This document shows, in pieces, positions 4,913 to 10,371 of a DNA stretch of 10,371 nt. The stretch's first letter is position 1. The number at the start of each line of letters is the position of its first letter. Both the position numbers and the translations under genes were made by a program. The DNA comes from Spirochaetia bacterium UBA5550 (GTDB lineage: Bacteria > Spirochaetota > UBA4802 > UBA5550), in the NCBI GenBank assembly GCA_002425885.1, contig DINC01000037.1:1-10371 (forward strand). The letters are read 5' to 3'. The notes beneath the pieces were generated by a model that searched no databases, had not been told where the DNA came from, and saw only the letters and a list, made by a program, of their open reading frames with translations.

Positions 4913-7900
4913 ATGAGAAACAGGCATGTATCCAATCTATCAGTTTTTAGAAGATTCCAGAAAATCTGGTTATTTCTTTTTTTAGTACTCTCCGCTCCTG
5001 TGTTATCATCTTTATATGCCGCCCCCGCCCTTTCTTTCAATTACAGTAACGGCATAGCGGATCTGAGCTGCCACGATTTTAATAATGACGGGAATGTTAA
5101 CCTTGACTGTCTCTGGGAATTCAGGTGGGACAGAATGCTTGTTCCGGGCGATCCGGGCTGGGGTGATACCTCCGGGATACAGGGATACTATCCTGTTCCT
5201 CTATTCTGGACAGGCTACAGGGGGCTTAATCTTCCATCCTGCGGCTGCGCTACATACAGGCTTAAAGTTAAAACCAGAGGGGACCTCAGACATTACGGTT
5301 TAAAAACTCCGGAGATCTTCACTGAATACAGGCTCTGGATAAACGGGGAGCTTATTGACCAGAGAGGCAGCCTTGCCGGTGACAAAGTCCGCTTCATGAA
5401 ACCCTCTGTATTTACATTCCACACCGATTCTGATTTAATTGAAATTATACTTCAGGTAAAAAACAACTCTCACGGAAACGCTGGAATCGGGCAGAGTATA
5501 ATCCTGGGAACTGAAAAACAGGTATATAGACATCACATCATGAGCATTATCATGGAGATAACACTCATTGCAGTATGTATATTCGCCGGATTTTATCATA
5601 CAATAATTTATGTTTTCAGGAAAGAGGAGAAGGAACTGCTTTATTTCGGGCTTTTCTGTATCATAATTGCCGCGCGGACTTTTTTAACTGGAAATACTTT
5701 GGTGTCCCATGTCTTTGATGATCTTACTTTCAGCGCGGGTTCACGTGTATCAACAGCAGTAATTCCTCTGTCAGTGATTACATTTCAGATCTTCGCGTAT
5801 TATTTCTTTAAAGAAATAGCGCCAAAAAGAATTGTCATTTTCATTACACTGCCGCATGTTATTTATCTTTTTCTCATTTTTGCAACACCAACAATTTATT
5901 ACACAACAGTTTACACATACTATCTCACGGCAATTCTTGCGAGCTTTCTGCTTGTAGTAGCAATTAATATAGCAGCTATTATTAAAAGGATAAAGTATTC
6001 TGTAATTTTCTTTACAGGGTTCAGTTTTATCTTTGCAGGTGCTGCGAATGATATGCTTCATTATCTACAGGTGATAAACACAGGTTATTACCTGGCACTA
6101 TTTTTTTCAGCTTTTATAATTACCGAATCATTAATGCTTGCTATTAAATTTTCAAGGGAACACAGGATGGTATCCGCGCTCTCTGAAAGACTGAAAACGC
6201 TGGATAAACTGAAAGATGAGTTTCTGGCGAACACATCTCATGAACTTCGCACACCCCTTAATGGGATAATAGGCATTGCAGAATCACTTTTAGATGGAGT
6301 TACAGGATCTCTCCCAGCAGGAACAAATCAGAATCTCAAATTGATCGTTTCAAGCGGCAGGAGGCTATACAGCTTAATTAATGATATACTTGATCTCTCC
6401 AGGCTGAAAAATAATGATATTTCTATTCACAAACGCAGCATTGATATACGACAGCTTGTTTCAATAGTTATGGACGTACTGAATACCTCTATGCCGGGGA
6501 AAGAGGTATCGCTCATCAATGCAATTCCTGAAGATGCTCCTTTTATTGAAGCTGATGAAAGCAGAATGCAGCAGATCATGTACAACCTTATTGGCAATGG
6601 CGTTAAATTTACTGCACGCGGGCATGTCAAGGTATCCATGACAGTAAAAGAGAATTGCGCGGAGATACATGTTGAAGATACCGGTATTGGAATTGCGAGC
6701 GGAAGACTTGAGGCTATATTCAAATCCTTCGAACAGGGAGATGGTTCAGCTTCGAGAGAATATTCCGGAACCGGACTTGGACTTTCAATTACAAAAAAAC
6801 TTATCGAGCTTCATGGCGGAGAGATTAAGGTTGAATCTGAACCCGGCAGCGGTTCCTGTTTCAGTTTTACAATACCGGGTTTAAGCAGCAGCAGAAACGT
6901 TTCCGGGCATGTTATAAACAGCTCAGTGTTTCCCCCGTTAATTATCAGCCATGAATTTAACATCCCTGAATCTGACGCAACAGTAACAGATAAAACATCC
7001 GCAGAAAGAATTCTTATTGTTGATGACGAATCCATCAACATACAGGTTCTCCTGAATCATCTTTCTTTTAAAAATTACAGAACTGATTACGCGATAAACG
7101 GATTTGAGGCTATCGAAAAAATATTTAATGACGAGTATTCTTTAATACTTCTGGATCTCATGATGCCGGGAATGTCAGGCTACGAAGTCTGTCGTAAAAT
7201 ACGTGAAAAATATTCATCATTTGAACTCCCTGTAATTATCCTGACAGCAAGAGATCGCAGCTCTGATATTGTAGCCGCCTTTGAAGCCGGCGCAAATGAT
7301 TACCTTGTAAAACCTCTTGATAGAATTGAACTCTTTGCGAGGATTCACACGCAGCTCGCTCTCCGACATGCTGTGAGGAACGCCATACTTAATGCAGAGC
7401 TGGCCAACAGAGATCACCTGACAAATCTTTATAACCGGAGATTTTTTATTAATGCCGGCACCCGCGAATTTGAATCATCCAGAAGATATAACAGGGAGAT
7501 GTCTGTAATAATGATCGACATAGATAATTTCAAAAGTATAAATGATAACTTCGGTCATGATGCGGGAGATATTATAATAAAAAACCTGGTTTCAATAATT
7601 TCAATCAATATTCGCGGGATCGATATACCGGGCAGGTTCGGCGGGGATGAGTTCCTTTTGATACTTCCCGGAACAGGAACAGACGGGGCTGTTTCTGCAG
7701 GCGAGAAGATAAGATCTCTTGCCGAACAGAATGTCATCATAACAGAAACTCAGACTGAATTAAAATTTACAATAAGTATAGGGATCTCTTCATTCAGACA
7801 GAATGTCGAATCCTTTGAATCCATGGTAAAAGAGGCTGATGAAATGCTATATGTATCTAAAAAGAATGGAAGGAACAGGGTTACAGTTTATTTAGAAAAT

Positions 7901-7915
7901 CAAAAACCGGCCTGA
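4913..7915 (+). CDS. Hybrid sensor histidine kinase / diguanylate cyclase (7TMR-DISM, HisKA, HATPase, REC, GGDEF)
   Basis: A 1000-residue membrane signalling protein. In order it has: a signal peptide or N-terminal membrane segment (18-36); an extracytoplasmic jelly-roll domain of the 7TMR-DISM type (about 41-200; LDCLWEFRW, CATYRLKV, YRLWINGELI); seven membrane helices (about 209-235, 241-257, 282-299, 305-326, 333-357, 362-380, 390-412); a short helical linker; HisKA with H443 in SHELRTPLNG; HATPase_c with an N box (N558, N562), DTGIG (589-593) and GTGLGL (619-624); a receiver with D704, D705, phospho-acceptor D748, T778 and K800; and a GGDEF domain with D869, GGDEF at 910-914 and an RxxD inhibitory site (R901, D904) five residues before it. 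All key residues are present, so kinase, phospho-acceptor and cyclase are predicted active. Autophosphorylation and transfer H443 to D748 would control cyclic di-GMP synthesis. There is no PAS, HAMP or Hpt. The start has only a weak AGG upstream; translation may follow from slyX. Confidence 0.95.
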   Translation: MRNRHVSNLSVFRRFQKIWLFLFLVLSAPVLSSLYAAPALSFNYSNGIADLSCHDFNNDGNVNLDCLWEFRWDRMLVPGDPGWGDTSGIQGYYPVPLFWTGYRGLNLPSCGCATYRLKVKTRGDLRHYGLKTPEIFTEYRLWINGELIDQRGSLAGDKVRFMKPSVFTFHTDSDLIEIILQVKNNSHGNAGIGQSIILGTEKQVYRHHIMSIIMEITLIAVCIFAGFYHTIIYVFRKEEKELLYFGLFCIIIAARTFLTGNTLVSHVFDDLTFSAGSRVSTAVIPLSVITFQIFAYYFFKEIAPKRIVIFITLPHVIYLFLIFATPTIYYTTVYTYYLTAILASFLLVVAINIAAIIKRIKYSVIFFTGFSFIFAGAANDMLHYLQVINTGYYLALFFSAFIITESLMLAIKFSREHRMVSALSERLKTLDKLKDEFLANTSHELRTPLNGIIGIAESLLDGVTGSLPAGTNQNLKLIVSSGRRLYSLINDILDLSRLKNNDISIHKRSIDIRQLVSIVMDVLNTSMPGKEVSLINAIPEDAPFIEADESRMQQIMYNLIGNGVKFTARGHVKVSMTVKENCAEIHVEDTGIGIASGRLEAIFKSFEQGDGSASREYSGTGLGLSITKKLIELHGGEIKVESEPGSGSCFSFTIPGLSSSRNVSGHVINSSVFPPLIISHEFNIPESDATVTDKTSAERILIVDDESINIQVLLNHLSFKNYRTDYAINGFEAIEKIFNDEYSLILLDLMMPGMSGYEVCRKIREKYSSFELPVIILTARDRSSDIVAAFEAGANDYLVKPLDRIELFARIHTQLALRHAVRNAILNAELANRDHLTNLYNRRFFINAGTREFESSRRYNREMSVIMIDIDNFKSINDNFGHDAGDIIIKNLVSIISINIRGIDIPGRFGGDEFLLILPGTGTDGAVSAGEKIRSLAEQNVIITETQTELKFTISIGISSFRQNVESFESMVKEADEMLYVSKKNGRNRVTVYLENQKPA

Positions 7916-7931
7916 AAAGCTGAAGACGATA

Positions 7932-8567
7932 CTAATCAAGCACAAACCTGATAGCAAGATCATGAACCATTTTTACCGGCACGCCATCTTTATAGCCTGG
8001 GACAAATCCCGCCCTGTTGAGAACTTCAATTGCAGCCTCATCAAATCCATAACCCGCAGCAGATGAAATTACAACCGATGAATTAAGGTTTCCTGTGTCA
8101 TCTACCTGTACTCTCACCACAACAACCTTGTTTGTAATATTGGCTCTTCTTGCTTCGTAAGGGAAAAATTTTCTGAGATCAAAATTAAAAACAGGTCTGG
8201 GTGGTCTGTCACCTTTAACAGAAAAAAGATACCCATCTTTATCAGTACCTGTTCCTGAAACGGCATTCTCTTTTATCTCCTTTTCAGCCGGAGGGTCTTT
8301 TTTCTTATTGCTCCCCTCTATCCATTCCTGCATCTCAACCGGTGAGGGGTCAGAATAACCTCCAAGAAGTTCAGGGGGGATTTCATTAAAATCAATATCC
8401 ATATTCTGAAAATTGAGATCTTCACTGCTAACAGGCTGTATAATCATATTTTTCATATACCAGGCACCGGAAAAAAGAAGATGAAGAGCAAAAGAAAACG
8501 ACATGCATATTTCGAATAAAGATCTGCACTTAATATAATCTGTTAAATTCAACATTATAGTTTTCAT
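7932..8567 (-). CDS. tonB: TonB family energy-transducing protein
   Basis: A 211-residue protein with a short cytoplasmic N-terminus, one membrane helix (about 19-38) that contains S25-x-x-x-H29, matching the SxxxH motif by which TonB couples to ExbB/ExbD, a periplasmic linker (39-125) and a C-terminal TonB domain (about 126-211). The latter shows VVVVRVQVDDTGNLNSSVV, then GFDEAAIEVLNRAGFVPG and a final beta strand. TonB links the proton gradient to outer-membrane receptors for metals, siderophores or vitamins. The linker is short, acidic and serine-rich rather than a long Pro-Glu/Pro-Lys rod. It starts six bases after the exbD stop with no clear ribosome binding site, so translational coupling is likely. 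It is the last gene of its operon, 16 bases from the end of the convergent kinase gene. Confidence 0.88.
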   Translation of the reverse strand: MKTIMLNLTDYIKCRSLFEICMSFSFALHLLFSGAWYMKNMIIQPVSSEDLNFQNMDIDFNEIPPELLGGYSDPSPVEMQEWIEGSNKKKDPPAEKEIKENAVSGTGTDKDGYLFSVKGDRPPRPVFNFDLRKFFPYEARRANITNKVVVVRVQVDDTGNLNSSVVISSAAGYGFDEAAIEVLNRAGFVPGYKDGVPVKMVHDLAIRFVLD

Positions 8568-8573
8568 ATCTAA

Positions 8574-8975
8574 TTATCTTTTAACAGAAAGAGCTATACG
8601 GCTTACACCCGAATTTTTTATTACACCCATAACCTTAGCAAGAGCTCCGTATGATATCGATTCATCCCCTGAAAGATTAACTCTCATATTAGGCCGGAAT
8701 TTTGATTCACCTGAAAGCTTTGATACAAGACCGGCCTCATCAGTCTTATGCCCTTCAAGAAGTACGTCGCCCTCCCTTGTAATTGCAACCATAACCGACT
8801 TACCGGTATCAGGATCTGCTGCCGCGACTTTCGGAAGATTAATATTCACTGATTCTCTTTTTATAAAATTTGCTGTGACCATAAATATAACGAGAAGAAC
8901 AAGTATTATATCAACCATAGGTGTGATATTTATATTTCCGATTTCACCATCATCATTAGAAACATTAAATCCCAT
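8574..8975 (-). CDS. exbD: ExbD/TolR family biopolymer transport protein
   Basis: A 133-residue protein with the ExbD plan: a short cytoplasmic N-terminus, the family motif NITPMVDIILVLLVIFMVT (16-34) in the single membrane helix with the proton-carrying D22, then a periplasmic domain (about 45-133) beginning INLPKV and containing ITREGDVLLEG and ISYGALAKVMGVIKNSGV. With ExbB it forms the proton-driven motor that energises TonB. The length is normal (130-145). ExbD rather than TolR is chosen because a tonB gene follows directly and no tolA, tolB or pal is seen. It lies nine bases after exbB and six before tonB, so the three genes form one transcript. Confidence 0.92.
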   Translation of the reverse strand: MGFNVSNDDGEIGNINITPMVDIILVLLVIFMVTANFIKRESVNINLPKVAAADPDTGKSVMVAITREGDVLLEGHKTDEAGLVSKLSGESKFRPNMRVNLSGDESISYGALAKVMGVIKNSGVSRIALSVKR

Positions 8976-8984
8976 TATATCACC

Positions 8985-9608
8985 TCACTCCAGAGTTCTC
9001 TTATGAGCCATGCTGGCCATAAACTCCATTGATATTATCTCAAGATTGTGCATAATGATCTTCACGTTTTTAATGAAGTAGTTGTTCGCCATAACTACAG
9101 GTATTGCAACAAAAAGTCCTGCTGCAGTGGCAAGGAGCGCGGTTGAAATACTCTTCATTACAAGCTCGGTGCCTGTATCACCCATAAGCCCCAGATTATA
9201 AAAGGCTTTTATAACACCAAGCACTGTACCGAGAAGACCGATAAAGGGAGCGTTATTCCCGAGAGTATTAAGGATTGAAAGCCTCTTCTCAAGAAAAACC
9301 TTCTTTTCGATAACTTTCCACTGCAGAAGCTCCCCGAGTCCGTTATGCCCTTTTATGTAATATTCAAGGGCAAACCCTGCGAACTCACTGTAGATGCCTG
9401 CGCTGCTGTTTTTTATATATTCCTCAGTCTTTTCCAGATCATGAGTACGAAGTATTTCTGAAAAACCTCTGATAAATCTGTATGAGCTTTTAGAACTGTT
9501 TCGCCTGAATACAATTCCTCTTTCAAGTGTAACTGCCAGTGCAATAATGCTGGCAAAACCTAACGCGGCAAAGATAAAGTGTTCACCAAGACCGACAAAC
9601 TGCATCAT
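8985..9608 (-). CDS. exbB: MotA/TolQ/ExbB family proton channel protein
   Basis: A 207-residue inner-membrane protein with three predicted helices (about 11-29, 116-138, 155-177) separated by a large cytoplasmic loop (about 33-115). The family signature NNAPFIGLLGTVLGVIKAF (118-136) and the third-helix STALLATAAGLFVAIP (155-170) contain the conserved polar threonines (T128, T156, T161) that line the channel. It forms the pentamer around ExbD in the TonB motor. The length is close to that of TolQ/ExbB proteins. Two ATG codons lie in tandem at the start; the first is taken, with GGGA eight bases before it. A 58-base gap separates it from the NikL-like gene upstream on the same strand, small enough for one operon. 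Confidence 0.9.
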   Translation of the reverse strand: MMQFVGLGEHFIFAALGFASIIALAVTLERGIVFRRNSSKSSYRFIRGFSEILRTHDLEKTEEYIKNSSAGIYSEFAGFALEYYIKGHNGLGELLQWKVIEKKVFLEKRLSILNTLGNNAPFIGLLGTVLGVIKAFYNLGLMGDTGTELVMKSISTALLATAAGLFVAIPVVMANNYFIKNVKIIMHNLEIISMEFMASMAHKRTLE

Positions 9609-9666
9609 ATATTTATCCCATATTTAAAATACACATCCATTACACGGGTTGCTGTTTCATAAAACT

Positions 9667-10113
9667 TCACGACACTTTTCTGCTCCTGAAATATAATGCA
9701 GTCCCTGCTGCACCCCAGATAACACAGATAGCCATTATAATTTTCTGAAATAAATTCAGACTATTACCGGATGCAATACTCACATCTGACACCTGACCTG
9801 CTTTAACAATAACCGAAGCAGCATGTCCTGTATCATCATTAACATCGACTTTCCATTCACCCGCAGCATCCGGAATAAAAGAAATCTTCCCGTTTTTATC
9901 GGTGAGCCCGCTCTGAAATACTGATTCACTGCCGGGAGAATATATTTTATAATTGGTGTAATTCATAATCTCACCGTCACTATAATTCATGGACACGGTG
10001 TAAACCTCATTCTTTGATATTTTGTATTCAACACCATGTGAATATAAGACATCAGAAGACGTAATGAATAATATAATCATTGCTGTTTTTATAATTGCAG
10101 AATATTTAACCAT
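9667..10113 (-). CDS. Periplasmic membrane-anchored protein, NikL-like (putative Ni/Co uptake component)
   Basis: A 148-residue protein with a Sec signal peptide (about 1-25), so the mature chain may begin near SHGVEY (25-30). A beta-sandwich-like region (27-105) follows, with NYSDGEIMNYTNYKIYSPG and GLTDKNGKISFIPDAAGEWKVDVNDDTGH (in separate strands at 43-61 and 69-97), then a C-terminal membrane anchor (122-143) and a basic end (RSRK). The pattern of SDGE..Y, a TD.NG.F.F.PD turn, GEW and a final D..GH is that of carboxypeptidase-regulatory-like proteins found with ECF-type nickel/cobalt transporters and called NikL. H26 and H97 could bind metal. AAGGAG lies nine bases before the ATG. The gene upstream on the same strand encodes a DUF4198-type (NikK-like) protein, which supports the call. 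The family resemblance is from memory, so the symbol is left blank. Confidence 0.6.
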   Translation of the reverse strand: MVKYSAIIKTAMIILFITSSDVLYSHGVEYKISKNEVYTVSMNYSDGEIMNYTNYKIYSPGSESVFQSGLTDKNGKISFIPDAAGEWKVDVNDDTGHAASVIVKAGQVSDVSIASGNSLNLFQKIIMAICVIWGAAGTALYFRSRKVS

Positions 10114-10166
10114 AAGACAAAAGCTCCTTAAATACTTATTATTATCTATTACTCTTATAATAAAGA

Positions 10167-10206
10167 ACAGTTCTCTGCCTGAGTTTGATAACAGACAGAG
10201 AACTGT
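10167..10206 (-). terminator. 15-bp stem-loop between the DUF4198 and NikL-like genes (terminator or attenuator)
   Basis: Two 15-base arms (10192-10206 and 10167-10181) pair around a ten-base loop. In the minus-strand RNA all positions pair, 14 as Watson-Crick and one as G-U; in plus-strand RNA the odd position would be a C-A mismatch, which supports function in the minus transcript. The stem lies 18 bases after the stop codon of the DUF4198-type gene. It is followed by TCTTTATTAT, a broken U-rich tract, so termination may be partial and let some transcript continue into the NikL-like and exbB-exbD-tonB genes. It could instead only stabilise the upstream mRNA. Confidence 0.55.
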
Positions 10207-10224
10207 CAGTATGGATTATAAGGA

Positions 10225-10371
10225 TTACTTTATACTGAATGTAAGAGTTGCAGTATATGACTGTTCATCCGCTTTTTCCGGGTTGCTGTATGGGACTTTA
10301 TTTACAGCACGGACAAGCCATGCACCGTTTTTTGTAAGTTTAATTATACCAATTCCATTGCTGTCTGTCTT
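10225..10371 (-). CDS. DUF4198 / nickel-uptake (NikK-like) periplasmic protein, C-terminal fragment
   Basis: The last 48 codons of a minus-strand gene that runs off the right edge of the window; its stop is the TAA at 10227-10225. The visible end contains TDSNGIGIIKLTKNGAWLVR (2-21), then a polar stretch (NKVPYSNPEKADEQSY) and the closing strand TATLTFSIK. This layout of a D-x-NG turn, G.W.VRA and a final SY.A.LTF strand is that of the C-terminal end of DUF4198 domains, periplasmic proteins linked to nickel and cobalt uptake. Its neighbour downstream is the NikL-like gene, which fits the known NikK-NikL pairing. Only the C-terminus can be judged, so signal peptide and full length are unknown. 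Confidence 0.6.
   Translation of the reverse strand, partial: KTDSNGIGIIKLTKNGAWLVRAVNKVPYSNPEKADEQSYTATLTFSIK

Noticed and set aside
5075..5112. DFNNDGNVNLDC in the kinase sensor domain resembles a dockerin or EF-hand calcium loop.
   Set aside because: The acidic residue that should close the loop is one position off (C at position 12), and similar D-x-x-x-DG-x-x-x-LD-x-x-WEF patterns are, as I recall, usual at the start of 7TMR-DISM sensor domains, where they are part of the jelly roll.
8574..9608. The exbB/exbD pair read as tolQ/tolR of the Tol-Pal system.
   Set aside because: A tonB gene with an SxxxH membrane motif follows directly, there is no tolA, tolB or pal in the window, and the upstream genes suggest metal uptake.

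Overview
The window looks like chromosome from a Gram-negative (diderm) bacterium with a moderately AT-rich genome (about 40% GC by eye; ATA, AGA and AGG codons are common). An ExbB-ExbD-TonB energy-transduction set, a TatA, a SlyX and secreted or periplasmic proteins all point to two membranes. The large 7TMR-DISM histidine kinase with receiver and GGDEF outputs is a type common in spirochaetes and also found in deltaproteobacteria and related groups. I cannot fix the phylum from sequence alone; a free-living spirochaete or deltaproteobacterium-like lineage is a guess. No rRNA, tRNA, CRISPR, insertion sequence or phage gene was seen. Gene packing is tight and there is no gene-free stretch above 300 bases.

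Layout. (1) Positions 90-3816, plus strand: a four-gene acyl-CoA catabolic operon encoding an ACAD10/11-type phosphotransferase, a 3-hydroxyacyl-CoA dehydrogenase, a short-chain dehydrogenase and a metallo-beta-lactamase-fold hydrolase. The combination resembles 4-hydroxyacyl-CoA (levulinate/lactone-type) catabolism, in which a kinase activates the 4-hydroxyl before its removal; the expected acyl-CoA dehydrogenase is not in the window. A possible tail of an upstream gene overlaps the first start codon. A perfect hairpin encloses the stop codon of the third gene. (2) Positions 3821-4552, minus strand: a 54-residue TatA and, upstream of it, a secreted protein of unknown function with a CSPCGD motif and an acidic tail. 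(3) Positions 4692-7915, plus strand: slyX followed closely by a 1000-residue membrane hybrid histidine kinase / diguanylate cyclase. (4) Positions 7932-10371, minus strand (read right to left): the C-terminus of a DUF4198 / nickel-uptake-type periplasmic protein, a stem-loop, a NikL-like membrane-anchored periplasmic protein, then exbB, exbD and tonB.

How they work together. Block 4 reads as a metal-uptake locus, probably nickel or cobalt: ExbB-ExbD-TonB would energise an outer-membrane receptor and the NikK/NikL-like proteins would act in the periplasm with an ECF-type importer; receptor and importer are not visible. Block 3 is a signalling unit that senses an extracytoplasmic or membrane cue and makes cyclic di-GMP. 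Block 1 is a self-contained catabolic operon. The two convergent junctions (3816/3821 and 7915/7932) have only 4 and 16 bases between stop codons and no recognisable intrinsic terminator.
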